A stretch of DNA of 33,401 nt from UBA7185 sp964606855 (GTDB lineage: Bacteria > Bacillota > Peptococcia > Peptococcales > Peptococcaceae): the NCBI GenBank assembly GCA_964606855.1, contig CAZSHM010000014.1, forward strand, positions 1 through 33,401, written 5' to 3'. Below the pieces are notes generated by a model. It was not told the DNA's origin, did no database searches, and saw only the letters and a program-made list of their open reading frames with translations. How positions within the stretch are numbered: the first letter of the stretch is position 1; each line of letters opens with the position of its first letter. Made by a program: the position numbers and the translations under genes. This document shows, in pieces, positions 1 through 8,893 of this stretch.

Positions 1-306
1 GGCGCGGACACGCCTGCGGGCAGTGCCGTGCGGCGCGGAACAGCACAGCTGCCGCTCTCTTTTTGCGCCGTTGTGCACCGTCTCAGCGCGGACGCAGCCC
101 CGGGCGGAAGGCGTGTCCCCTCCCGGAAGCCCGCCTTCCGACTCGGGACGGACAGACGCCGCGGGCTGTGCGGCACGGCGCGGACGGCACGTCCGGCGCC
201 GGACGCACAGGCAAGGCGGATGTCCGGATCCGCGGAGGAAAAGGGCTTGCGGGCGCGGACACGCCTGCGGGCAGTGCCGTGCGGCGCGGAACAGCACAGC
301 TGCCGC
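1..306. repeat. GC-rich intergenic repeat, locus A (partial tandem copy)
   Basis: Bases 1-55 recur exactly at 252-306, a period of 251 bases, so the window edge cuts a tandem array. Between the copies, 129-251 is a core that closely matches the repeat at 12526-12646: the first ~58 bases differ at only a few positions, and the shared part ends in a CCGCGGAGGAA block. Bases 167-209 can fold into a hairpin with outer arms TGTGCG/CGCACA, middle arms GGCGC/GCGCC and inner arms GGACG/CGTCC. No gene is seen between the window edge and the end of gatB at 362, and no T-rich terminator for gatB is evident. Function is unknown. Confidence 0.85.
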
Positions 307-361
307 GCGCGAGACTCCCACAGGAGCGAGGAGCACGGCGGTAGGGCCGCGCCTGTGCCGC

Positions 362-1807
362 TCACAGACTCTCCAGTTTCTCCGTCAGCAACTTGTTGAT
401 CACCGCCGGATTGGCCTGGCCCTTGGATTCCTTCATGATTTGTCCCACCAGGAACCCCATGGCTTTCTTCTTACCTGCCTTGTAGTCCTCCACCGATTTG
501 GGATTGGCCGCCACCACCGCCTCGACCATGGCTTCCAGCGCGTGCTCGTCCGAAATCTGCACCAGGTGCTCCTCCCGGATGATCACATCCGGATCCTTGC
601 CGGTGTCAAACATCTCCCCGAAGACCTTCTTGGCAATCTTGCCGCTGATCTCGCCGGAATCCACCAGCTGCAGCAAGTCCGCCAGCTGCCGCGGTTTCAG
701 CCGCATCTCCGCCGCGTCGATCCCCTCCGCGTTCAGCTTGGAGAGCAGTTCCCCCATCATCCAGTTGCTGATCTTTTTTGCGTCGGCATAGTACGCATGG
801 ACGCCGTCGTAGAAATCCACCAGCGCCTTCGACGCGGTGATCACGCCCGCGTCGTATTCCGGCAGGCCGTCCTCCTCGATCATCCGCTGCCGTTTTACCC
901 GGGGCAGCTCCGGCAGACTCCGGCGCAGCCCCTCGATGTAGGCGTCGTCGAGCACAATGGGCGGCAGATCCGGATCGGGGAAGTAGCGGTACTCGTCGGA
1001 ATCCTCCTTGCTGCGCAGGCTGAAGGTCATGCCTCTGCCGTCATCCCAGGTGCGCGTCTCCTGGATCACCCTGCCGCCGTCCTCCAGAATGTCCGTCTGG
1101 CGCTCGATCTCGTAGGCGATCACGCGCTCCACGGCGCGGAAGGAGTTCAGATTCTTGATCTCCGCGCGGGTGCCGAACGCCTGCTGCCCCACCGGCCGCA
1201 GCGAGAGGTTCACGTCGCAGCGCAGCGAACCCTGCTCCATGCGGGCATCGGAGATGCCGATGTACTCCACGATCGCCTTCAGACTGGTCAGGTAGGCCAG
1301 CACGTCCTCCGCGCTGCGCATATCCGGCTCGGAGACGATCTCGATCAGCGGCACCCCGGCGCGATTGTAGTCCGCAAGCGAGCCGGCGGAGGTGGTGATC
1401 GTCGCGCCCTGGTGCACCAGTTTCCCCGCGTCCTCCTCCATGTGGATGCGGGTGATCCCGATGCGCTTTGTCCCCCGGCTCGTCTCGATGTCGATGTACC
1501 CGTTCTTGCAGATGGGCAGGTCAAACTGCGAAATCTGGTAGGCCTTGGTCAGGTCGGGATAAAAATAGTTTTTCCGGTCGAACTTGCTGAAGCGGGCGAT
1601 CTCGCAGTTCATGGCCAGGCCCGCCTTGACGGCATACTCCAGCACCTTCTTGTTGAGCACCGGCAGTGTGCCCGGCAGCCCCAGGCACACCGGGCAGACG
1701 TGGGTGTTGGGCGCGCCGCCGAACTCCGTGGGGCAGCCGCAGAAAATCTTGGTCTTTGTCTTCAGCTCCACATGCACTTCACAGCCGATCACGACTTCGT
1801 ATTCCAC
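362..1807 (-). CDS. gatB: Aspartyl/glutamyl-tRNA amidotransferase subunit B
   Basis: This is the subunit of GatCAB that binds the misacylated tRNA and performs the kinase and transamidation steps turning Glu-tRNA(Gln) and/or Asp-tRNA(Asn) into the correctly charged forms in the cytoplasm. The 481-residue product has the family's normal length. It opens EYEVVIGCEVHVEL and carries the zinc cysteines C23, C25, C38 and C41 (FCGCP and CPVCLGLPG). The C-terminal part, ending in NPAVINKLLTEKLESL, is the YqeY-like tRNA-binding tail. The start is a GTG at 1805-1807 preceded by AAAGGGGA. It lies 3 bases after the gatA stop, so gatCAB is one translation-coupled unit. It is the last gene of the long operon; the repeat region follows. 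Confidence 0.97.
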   Translation of the reverse strand: MEYEVVIGCEVHVELKTKTKIFCGCPTEFGGAPNTHVCPVCLGLPGTLPVLNKKVLEYAVKAGLAMNCEIARFSKFDRKNYFYPDLTKAYQISQFDLPICKNGYIDIETSRGTKRIGITRIHMEEDAGKLVHQGATITTSAGSLADYNRAGVPLIEIVSEPDMRSAEDVLAYLTSLKAIVEYIGISDARMEQGSLRCDVNLSLRPVGQQAFGTRAEIKNLNSFRAVERVIAYEIERQTDILEDGGRVIQETRTWDDGRGMTFSLRSKEDSDEYRYFPDPDLPPIVLDDAYIEGLRRSLPELPRVKRQRMIEEDGLPEYDAGVITASKALVDFYDGVHAYYADAKKISNWMMGELLSKLNAEGIDAAEMRLKPRQLADLLQLVDSGEISGKIAKKVFGEMFDTGKDPDVIIREEHLVQISDEHALEAMVEAVVAANPKSVEDYKAGKKKAMGFLVGQIMKESKGQANPAVINKLLTEKLESL

Positions 1808-1810
1808 GTC

Positions 1811-3289
1811 TCACATCCCCTTTCCCGGATCATCCAAGCCGGCCGGCTTCAGCCGGGTCAGCGCGGTGTTCTGCTCCAGCGCGTAAGCCGCGCCCAAAAG
1901 CGTCGGCTCCGAGAAAGCCCGGCCCAGGAGCTGCACCCCCACAGGCATCTGATGCGCGTCCAGCCCGTAGGGGATGGACAGCGCGGCGATGCCGGCCAGA
2001 TTGCTCGGTATCGTGCAGATATCGCCCTTGTAGAGCGCCAGCGGATCCTGGTTCTGCCCCTTGCGCAGCGCCGTGGTAGGCGCGGTGGGCGTGATCAGGC
2101 AGTCGTACTTGGCGAAAGCGCGGTCGTAGTCCTGCTTGATGAGATTGCGCACCTTCAGTGCTTTCAAATAGTAGGCGTCGTAGTAGCCGGAGCTCAGCGC
2201 ATAGGTGCCCAGCATGATGCGGCGCTTGACCTCCGGGCCGAAGCCCTGCCGCCGCGTCCGGCAGAACATTGCGTTCACGTCTCGGCCCGGCGCGCGCAGC
2301 CCGTAGCGCACGCCGTCATAGCGGCCCAGATTGGAGCTCGCCTCCGCCGGGGCGATGAGATAATAGGCCGGCATGGCGCAGCGCGTGTAGGGGAGCGAGC
2401 ACTCCTCCACCTCCGCGCCCAGCTCCGCGAGCTTCGCGGCGGCGGCGCGCACCTGCGCCTCCACCGCGGGATCGATACCCTCGCCCAGGTATTCCCTTGG
2501 CACACCTACCTTGAGTCCGCGCACATCGCCCGTCAGGGCCTTGGTATAATCGGGATAGTCATAATTCGCCGATGTAGAATCCTTCGGATCGTAGCCCGCG
2601 ATTGCATTCATCACCAGAGCGGCGTCGGTCACATCCTTTGTCAGCGGACCGATCTGGTCCAGCGACGACGCGAAAGCGATCAGTCCGAAGCGGGAGACCG
2701 CACCGTAGGTCGGCTTCAGGCCCACGATGCCGCAGAAGGAGGCGGGCTGGCGGATGGATCCGCCTGTGTCGGAGCCGAGCGCGTAGACCGCCAGATCGGC
2801 AGCCACCGCCGCCGCAGATCCGCCGCTGGAGCCGCCCGGCACGCAGTCCGCGTTCCAGGGGTTCTGCGTGGCAAAGTAGGCCGAGTTCTCGGTGGTGGAG
2901 CCCATGGCAAACTCGTCCATGTTCACCTTGCCCAGAAAGACCGCGTCCGCCGCCTCCAGTTTTTTCACCACCGTGGCGCTGTACTGCGGCTTAAAGTCCT
3001 CCAGCATCCTGGATGCGCAGGTCGTGGCGATGCCCTCCGTGCAGAGATTGTCCTTGAGCGCCATCGGGATACCGGCCAGCGGCCCGATCGGCTCCCCGGC
3101 CGCAATCTTTTTGTCCACCGCCGCGGCGCGCGACAGGGCCAGTTCCTCCGTCACCGTCAGATACGCCCGGATCCGGCCGTCCAGCGCGCCGATGCGCTCC
3201 AGCTGCGCCTCGGCAAGCTCCACGGCGCTCAGCTCCCTCCGCTGCAAGAGCGCGTGCAATTCATGAATGGTTAATTCGGTTACCGTCAC
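1811..3289 (-). CDS. gatA: Aspartyl/glutamyl-tRNA amidotransferase subunit A
   Basis: GatA is the amidase-family subunit that releases ammonia from glutamine for the GatB reaction. I place the start at the GTG at 3287-3289 (protein begins TVTELTIHELHALL), 8 bases after a GGGAGGGAAG ribosome binding site. A longer open frame runs back into gatC but is not credible there. The resulting 492 residues match the family's usual length. The Ser-cis-Ser-Lys triad is visible as K79 (ALKDN), S154 (PGGSSGGS) and S178 (DTGGSIR). The gene starts 28 bases after the gatC stop and ends 3 bases before gatB. Confidence 0.97.
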   Translation of the reverse strand: MTVTELTIHELHALLQRRELSAVELAEAQLERIGALDGRIRAYLTVTEELALSRAAAVDKKIAAGEPIGPLAGIPMALKDNLCTEGIATTCASRMLEDFKPQYSATVVKKLEAADAVFLGKVNMDEFAMGSTTENSAYFATQNPWNADCVPGGSSGGSAAAVAADLAVYALGSDTGGSIRQPASFCGIVGLKPTYGAVSRFGLIAFASSLDQIGPLTKDVTDAALVMNAIAGYDPKDSTSANYDYPDYTKALTGDVRGLKVGVPREYLGEGIDPAVEAQVRAAAAKLAELGAEVEECSLPYTRCAMPAYYLIAPAEASSNLGRYDGVRYGLRAPGRDVNAMFCRTRRQGFGPEVKRRIMLGTYALSSGYYDAYYLKALKVRNLIKQDYDRAFAKYDCLITPTAPTTALRKGQNQDPLALYKGDICTIPSNLAGIAALSIPYGLDAHQMPVGVQLLGRAFSEPTLLGAAYALEQNTALTRLKPAGLDDPGKGM

Positions 3290-3317
3290 ACTTCTTCCCT
3301 CCCAAACAATCCCGGAT

Positions 3318-3599
3318 TCACACGATCTTCGGCACCTGGAACATGCCCTCCGCCTTCTCCGGCGCATTGGCCAGCACTTCTTCCTGGCGGAGACAGGCGC
3401 CCACCGCATCCTCGCGCAGCACATTTTCGATCGGCAAAACATGGGCCAAGGGCGCCACGCCCTCGGTGTCGATTTGCTTGAGCCCCTCCATGGTGTCCAG
3501 GATCTGGCTCAGCTGCTCCGCATACAGCGCGATCTCCTCCTCGTCCAGCTCCAGGCGGCTCAGCTTAGCCACCTTCTGCACGACCTCCTTGCTAATCAT
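3318..3599 (-). CDS. gatC: Aspartyl/glutamyl-tRNA amidotransferase subunit C
   Basis: GatC is the small subunit that wraps GatA and GatB and stabilises the amidotransferase. The 93 residues open with EVVQKVAKLSRLELDEEE, the typical helical start of this family, and contain the linker-like PLAHVLPIENVLREDAV. The ATG at 3597-3599 overlaps the ligA stop in an ATGA junction, so it is probably translated by ribosomes finishing ligA. The order gatC-gatA-gatB is standard. Confidence 0.96.
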   Translation of the reverse strand: MISKEVVQKVAKLSRLELDEEEIALYAEQLSQILDTMEGLKQIDTEGVAPLAHVLPIENVLREDAVGACLRQEEVLANAPEKAEGMFQVPKIV

Positions 3600-5704
3600 G
3601 ATCCATCCTCCTCCAGCATCCGCAGAAATGTATCCTCCCCGATCACGGCAACGCCCAGCGCCCGCGCTTTCTCCAGCTTGGAGCCCGGCTCATCGCCCGC
3701 CAGCACGTAGTCTGTCTTTTTGCTCACGCTGCCGCTCACCCGGCCGCCGGCCGCCTCGATCCGCGCCGTCGCCGTCCTGCGGTCCAGCGTGGGCAGCGTG
3801 CCAGTCAACACAACTGTTTTCCCCCAAAAGGCGCCCTTCTCCTGCTTTTCCGCCGCATCTTCCGCGGGATCGCGGCGCAGGCTAACCCCCGCTTCCTCCA
3901 GACGCCGCAGAAAATCGCGGTGCCGCTCCGAGGCAAAGTATCCCACCAGGCTCTCCGCGATCTTGGGCCCGACCGCGTCCACGCTCACCAGCTCTTCATA
4001 GCTCGCCCGGGACAACGCCTCCACCGAAGAATACTGCCGCGCCAGCACCTTTGCGACATTCTGCCCCACCAGACGAACCCCCAGGGCGAAAATGACCTGC
4101 GCCAGCGGCCGGTGCTTGCTCGCCTCCAGGCTGTTCAGGAGATTCTCCGCCGATTTTTCTCCAAGCCGGTCCAGGCCGAGCAGCTGCTCCCGGCGCAGAG
4201 AATAGAGATCCGCCGCGTCGCGGATCAGATTGTTCTGCAAGAGCTGTCCGATCAGGTTTGGCCCCAGCCCCTCGATGTCCATGGCATCGCGCGAGGCGAA
4301 GTGGATGACGCCCTCCCGCACTTGGGCGGGGCAGGTCATAGGATCGCTGCAGCGCCAGACGGCCTCGCCCTCCATGCGCACCAGCGGCGCGCCGCAGACC
4401 GGGCACGTCCTGGGGAAGACAAACTCCCGCTCGCTGCCGTCCCGCAGCTCCTTCTTGACCTCCACCACCGCGGGGATCACCTCCCCCGCCTTCTGCACCA
4501 CCACGGTATCGCCCAGGCGGATATCCCTCTCGCGGATGAACTCCTCGTTGTGCAGCGTGGCGCGGCTGATGGTGCTGCCCGCCAAAAACAGCGGCCGCAG
4601 ATTCGCCACCGGTGTCACGGCGCCTGTGCGCCCCACCTGCACGCTGATCTCCTCCAGTTTGGTGACGCCCTGCTCCGGAGGAAACTTGTAGGCGATCGCC
4701 CAGCGCGGATTGCGCGCCCGGTTGCCCAGCGCCGCCTGATCGGCCAGCGAATTCAGCTTGACCACCATACCGTCAATGTCGAACGGCAGCTCGTAGCGGT
4801 GCTCGCCCCAGTATGCGCAGTAGGCGCAGATCTCCTCGATATCGCTGCTGACAAACGCCTCCATCGTGGGAAAGCCCTGCGCGCGCAGATACGCGATGCA
4901 CTGCGTGTGCGTCTCCGCCGGGACGCCCTCGGCGTACATCAAAGTGTAGATGAACGCTCTCAGCTCCCGCTGTGCCGTAATCTTGGGATCCAGCTGCCGG
5001 ATCGAGCCGGCGGCTGCGTTGCGGCAGTTGGCAAAGAGCGGCTCGCCGTCCGCCTCCCGCTTCTCGTTCAGCCGAGCAAAGGCCTCGCGCGGCATGTAAA
5101 CCTCCCCACGCACCTCCAGCGCCGGCAGGGACTCCGGCAGGCGCAGGGGGATGTTCTTCACCGTGCGCACGTTGGCCGTGACATTCTCCCCCGTCACGCC
5201 GTCGCCGCGGGTCACGCCGTCCGCCAGCACGCCGTCGCGATAGTAGAGCGCCATGGAGAGCCCGTCGATCTTGTACTCCACGGCGTACTCCAGCCGCTCC
5301 CGTCCCAGATCGCTCTGCATGCGCCGGTGGAATTCCCGCAGATCGTCGGTGCCATAAGCGTTCATCAAGCTCAAGAGCGGGGTGCGGTGCGTGTAACTCT
5401 GAAATTCTTTCCGCGCTTCGCCGCCCACCCGCTGGGAAGGGGAATCCGCCGTCACCAGCTGCGGATACGCCCGCTCCAGCGACAGCAGTTCCCGCATCAG
5501 CGCGTCGTACTGGTAATCGTCGATCTCGGGATCGTCCAGCACATAGTAGCGGTGATCGTGGTAGGCGATGCTCGTCCGCAGCTCGGCAAGCCTCCGCGCG
5601 GCGGCAGCCTCTGTCAGAGCCGCCGGATCCGCCGCCGCGCCGCTCTCGCCCACGCTTTCCGCCTTCTCCGCGGAGAGCGGATCCTGTATCTTCTGTTCCG
5701 GCAT
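3596..5704 (-). CDS. ligA: NAD-dependent DNA ligase
   Basis: LigA seals nicks in DNA using NAD+ during replication and repair. The start is the ATG at 5702-5704 after a GGAGGGAGGAGG site; the open frame continues upstream but without supporting signals. The product has 702 residues, about 30 more than usual, because of an Ala/Glu-rich N-terminus before the Ia domain (AYHDHRYYVLDDPEIDD). The adenylation motif is KIDG with K145 as nucleophile. A zinc finger is formed by C434, C437, C452 and C458. Helix-hairpin-helix repeats follow, and the last ~80 residues are a BRCT domain (KTVVLTGTLPTLDRRTA). It follows pcrA by 85 bases and its stop overlaps the gatC start, giving a pcrA-ligA-gatCAB segment. 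Confidence 0.97.
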   Translation of the reverse strand: MPEQKIQDPLSAEKAESVGESGAAADPAALTEAAAARRLAELRTSIAYHDHRYYVLDDPEIDDYQYDALMRELLSLERAYPQLVTADSPSQRVGGEARKEFQSYTHRTPLLSLMNAYGTDDLREFHRRMQSDLGRERLEYAVEYKIDGLSMALYYRDGVLADGVTRGDGVTGENVTANVRTVKNIPLRLPESLPALEVRGEVYMPREAFARLNEKREADGEPLFANCRNAAAGSIRQLDPKITAQRELRAFIYTLMYAEGVPAETHTQCIAYLRAQGFPTMEAFVSSDIEEICAYCAYWGEHRYELPFDIDGMVVKLNSLADQAALGNRARNPRWAIAYKFPPEQGVTKLEEISVQVGRTGAVTPVANLRPLFLAGSTISRATLHNEEFIRERDIRLGDTVVVQKAGEVIPAVVEVKKELRDGSEREFVFPRTCPVCGAPLVRMEGEAVWRCSDPMTCPAQVREGVIHFASRDAMDIEGLGPNLIGQLLQNNLIRDAADLYSLRREQLLGLDRLGEKSAENLLNSLEASKHRPLAQVIFALGVRLVGQNVAKVLARQYSSVEALSRASYEELVSVDAVGPKIAESLVGYFASERHRDFLRRLEEAGVSLRRDPAEDAAEKQEKGAFWGKTVVLTGTLPTLDRRTATARIEAAGGRVSGSVSKKTDYVLAGDEPGSKLEKARALGVAVIGEDTFLRMLEEDGS

Positions 5705-5789
5705 GACGGTTCCTCCTCCCTCCGGGCATCCCGCCCGATTCTCTTTCCCGCGCGCAGCCTGCCCGCGACAGCCGCATACTCCGGGCAGG

Positions 5790-8024
5790 CTAATCCACTT
5801 TGCGGATCGGCGCGTACTTGACAAACAGATCCTTCATGCCCACATCCGGGAAAATAACCCGCAGCGAGAGCTCCTCCCCGCTGCCGGAGACGCCCACAAC
5901 CACGCCTCGGCCCCATTTTTTGTGCTCGATGGCATCGTTGAGCGCATATTCCCCGCCGGCGGCCGGCGCTGCCGAATCCTGCCCGCTTGGTTTGCCCGGC
6001 GTGCTCAGGACGGGAATTCCCTCCGAAAGCGGCCGCTCCCGGTACGCCCTCCCGGCCCCGCCCCCGTGCCGTGCCGACGCGCGGGGACGCAGCTCCAGCA
6101 GCATGTTCCGCGGGATCTCCCGCAGAAAGCGCGAGGGTACATTGTAGTTCGTGCGGCCGTACAGCATCCGCTCCCTGGCCAACGTCAGATAGACCTGCTC
6201 TTTGGCCCGCGTGAGCGCCACGTACATCAGCCGCCGCTCCTCCTCCACGCCGTCCCGCAGATCGTCCCCGTACAGGGCGCGGCTGTTTGGAAACACGCCC
6301 TCTTCCAGGCCGGTGATGAAGACCACCGGAAACTCCAGCCCCTTGGCCGCATGCATGGTCAGAATCGAGACAGAATCCTCCCCGCCGTCCATCTGGTCCA
6401 GATCGGTGTAGAGCGCGACCTCCGCCAGGAACGCCTGCAGCGAGTGATCCTCGTCCTCCTCCCTAGCGTCAAACGCGGTGGTGATGGACAGGAACTCCTG
6501 CAGATTATCCAGCCGAGTCTGCGCCTCCACCGTGTGCTCCATCTCCAGCTCCTGCAGATAGCCGGTCTCCTCGAGGATCGTCCGCGTGAGCTCCGTCACC
6601 GGGAGCGTCTTGCTCAGCTCGCGGAAACTCTCCAGCTGGCGGCCGAAGCGCGCCAGGATGCCGGCGTATTTTTTTCCGGCGCCGCACGCTTCCGCCCGCA
6701 CCAGCGCCTCGGAGACGGAGATTCCCTTTGTTTCGGCGAACTGTACCAACTTGCTCCAGCTGGCCTCGCCGACCCCGCGGCGCGGCGCGCTCAGCGCCCG
6801 CTCGGCGCTCACGCGGTCGTTCGGGTTCTCCATCAGGCGCAGATAGGCCAGGATGTCCTTGATCTCCTTGCGGCCGTAGAATTTTTGTCCGCCGAAGACG
6901 CAGTACGGGAGTGCCTCCTTGATGAACGTCTCCTCCAGCACCCGGAACTGCGCCGTCGCGCGGCAGAGGACGGCAAAATCCCGGTAATGCCGGCCCGCCG
7001 CCACCTCGGCGCGCACCTGCTGCGCGATGAACCCGGCCTCGTCCTGCGCATCGGCCGCCACATAGCAAGCGAGCCGGTTTCCGCCTTTTTTTTCCGTCCA
7101 GAGACGTTTCTCCGTGCGCGCCGTGTTGTTGCGGATCACGCTGTACGCGGCGTCGAGAATCGTCTGGGAGGAGCGGTAATTCTCCTCCAGCTTGATCACG
7201 CGCGCGTGTGGGTAATCCTGCTGAAAGCTCAGAATATTGCGCACATCGGCTCCGCGCCACTGATAGATAGACTGGTCGTCATCCCCCACCACGCAGAGAT
7301 TTTCGTGCGCCCGCGCCAGGAGCTGCACCAGCGTATACTGCGCCATGTTGGTGTCCTGATACTCGTCCACCAGAATATAGCGGAAACGGTCCTGATAGCG
7401 GGCGAGCACGCCGGGGTGCTCCGTGAAAAGCTGCACCGTCAGCATGATGATGTCGTCAAAGTCCAGGGCATCATTCTGCCGCAGCCGCTCCTGGTAGATG
7501 CGGTACAGGTCGGCGTAGCGCTCCTCGGCCAGATCCCCCTCCGCGGCAAAGAAGGCGTTCTCCGGTGTGCGCAGTTCGTTTTTCCAGGCGGAGATCCGGG
7601 CGGCGACGCCCCGCGCCGGAAACCTCTTCTCATCCAGGTTCTGCTCCTTGAGGATGTGCTTGAGCAGCGTCTGCTGATCCGCCTCGTCGTAGATGACAAA
7701 ATTGCGGTCATAGCCCAGATTGTGGATCTCGCCGCGCAGGATGCGCACACAGGCGGCGTGGAACGTGCAGGCCCAGACCTTCTCCCCCGCGGGGCCGACC
7801 AGATCCACGATGCGCTCCCGCAGCTCCCGCGCCGCCTTGTTTGTGAAGGTGATGGCCAGAATCTGCCAGGGCGCGACATCTTTCTCCCGGATCAGGTAGG
7901 CGATGCGGGTGGTGAGCACGCGCGTCTTGCCCGATCCGGCCCCCGCCAGAATGAGCAAGGGCCCCTCGGTGCACTCCACCGCCTCCCGCTGCGGCAGATT
8001 CAAGTTTGACAGATCCATATCCAT
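5790..8024 (-). CDS. pcrA: ATP-dependent DNA helicase PcrA (UvrD/Rep family)
   Basis: PcrA is a superfamily 1 3'-5' helicase acting in nucleotide excision repair, rolling-circle replication and clearing of recombinase filaments. The 744-residue product starts MDMDLSNLNLPQREAVE at the ATG 8022-8024, with an AGGAGGGG site upstream. The frame extending further upstream overlaps trmD and is rejected. Walker A is AGAGSGKT (27-34), motif Ia is ITFTNKAARELRERI, motif II is ILVDEYQDTN and motif III is GDDDQSIYQWRGAD. Late motifs LTMHAAKGLEFPVVF and RRLMYVALTRAKEQ are intact. The C-terminal tail (KWGRGVVVGV...FPDVGMKDLFVKYAPI) is the PcrA-type domain that contacts RNA polymerase. It starts 52 bases after the trmD stop, the slot that rplS commonly occupies. 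Confidence 0.96.
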   Translation of the reverse strand: MDMDLSNLNLPQREAVECTEGPLLILAGAGSGKTRVLTTRIAYLIREKDVAPWQILAITFTNKAARELRERIVDLVGPAGEKVWACTFHAACVRILRGEIHNLGYDRNFVIYDEADQQTLLKHILKEQNLDEKRFPARGVAARISAWKNELRTPENAFFAAEGDLAEERYADLYRIYQERLRQNDALDFDDIIMLTVQLFTEHPGVLARYQDRFRYILVDEYQDTNMAQYTLVQLLARAHENLCVVGDDDQSIYQWRGADVRNILSFQQDYPHARVIKLEENYRSSQTILDAAYSVIRNNTARTEKRLWTEKKGGNRLACYVAADAQDEAGFIAQQVRAEVAAGRHYRDFAVLCRATAQFRVLEETFIKEALPYCVFGGQKFYGRKEIKDILAYLRLMENPNDRVSAERALSAPRRGVGEASWSKLVQFAETKGISVSEALVRAEACGAGKKYAGILARFGRQLESFRELSKTLPVTELTRTILEETGYLQELEMEHTVEAQTRLDNLQEFLSITTAFDAREEDEDHSLQAFLAEVALYTDLDQMDGGEDSVSILTMHAAKGLEFPVVFITGLEEGVFPNSRALYGDDLRDGVEEERRLMYVALTRAKEQVYLTLARERMLYGRTNYNVPSRFLREIPRNMLLELRPRASARHGGGAGRAYRERPLSEGIPVLSTPGKPSGQDSAAPAAGGEYALNDAIEHKKWGRGVVVGVSGSGEELSLRVIFPDVGMKDLFVKYAPIRKVD

Positions 8025-8076
8025 GCCTGCTCCCCTCCTGCGATCCATTCGATTGCTGCCCGCAGGGCTTGCGCCC

Positions 8077-8850
8077 CTACGTCCGGCGGCCGTCCGTCTC
8101 ATCCGCCGCCCGCGCCGCGTCCCGCTCCGCCCGCAGTTCCTCCAGCATGCCGCGCTCCTCCTCATCGGGCGTATAGCGCTCCAGCAGATCGGGCCGACGC
8201 TCCAGCGTGCGGCGCAGCGCCTCCCTGCGCCGCCACTTGCGAATGTTCTCGTGATGCCCCGACAGAAGCACCTCCGGAACCGTCATGCCCTCGAACTCCT
8301 GCGGCCTGGTATACTGCGGATACTCCAGAAGTCCCCGGTAAAAAGAATCCTCCTCATAGGAGGCCCGCTCCTGGATGACGCCGGGGATCAGACGGCTGAT
8401 GGCGTCGATCATCACCATGGCCGGGAGTTCCCCGCCCGTGAGCACGTAGTCGCCGATGGAGTACTCGTCGGTGACAAAGGCGCGGATGCGCTCGTCAAAG
8501 CCCTCATAGTGTCCGCAGACAAAGGCAAGCTTCTTTTTCCGCGCCAGGCGGCACGCCGCCGCCTGGTCGAACACCCTGCCCTGGGGCGAGAGCAGGATCA
8601 CCGCCTGCTCCGGATCCGCCAGATCGAGATTGGCCCGCAGCGCCGATACCAGCGGCTGCGGCTGCAGCACCATGCCCGCGCCGCCGCCGAACGGATAGTC
8701 GTCCACCGAATGGTGCTTGTTCTCGGCGTACTCGCGGAAATTGATGATCTCCACCCGCAGGATCTCCTTGCTGCGCGCCTTGCCCAGAAGGCTGCTGCCC
8801 AGGGGACCGGCGAACATTTCCGGAAACAATGAAAAGATTTTGATCTCCAT
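8077..8850 (-). CDS. trmD: tRNA (guanine-N1-)-methyltransferase
   Basis: TrmD uses S-adenosylmethionine to make m1G37 next to the anticodon of tRNAs, preventing frameshifting. The 257 residues carry the SPOUT trefoil-knot signatures LLSPQGRVFDQ, FVCGHYEGFDERI and SIGDYVLTGGE, and the substrate-side segment DDYPFGGGAGMV. The ATG at 8848-8850 follows AAAGGAG. The charged tail after RRPDLLERY is longer than in many relatives. It lies directly after rimM, the usual bacterial arrangement. Confidence 0.97.
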   Translation of the reverse strand: MEIKIFSLFPEMFAGPLGSSLLGKARSKEILRVEIINFREYAENKHHSVDDYPFGGGAGMVLQPQPLVSALRANLDLADPEQAVILLSPQGRVFDQAAACRLARKKKLAFVCGHYEGFDERIRAFVTDEYSIGDYVLTGGELPAMVMIDAISRLIPGVIQERASYEEDSFYRGLLEYPQYTRPQEFEGMTVPEVLLSGHHENIRKWRRREALRRTLERRPDLLERYTPDEEERGMLEELRAERDAARAADETDGRRT

Positions 8851-8893
8851 GGCGCCGCTCCTTTCCGTCTCCGCGCTTCTCCTGCAGTTCGAG

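Noticed and set aside
23..3274. Very long plus-strand open frame (1083 codons) opposite gatB and gatA
   Set aside because: It is antisense to confidently identified genes, is Arg/His/Leu-rich, and reflects GC-rich third positions.
8025..8165. Longer PcrA start overlapping trmD
   Set aside because: The added residues are Arg-rich shadow sequence; the ATG at 8024 has a proper ribosome binding site and family start.
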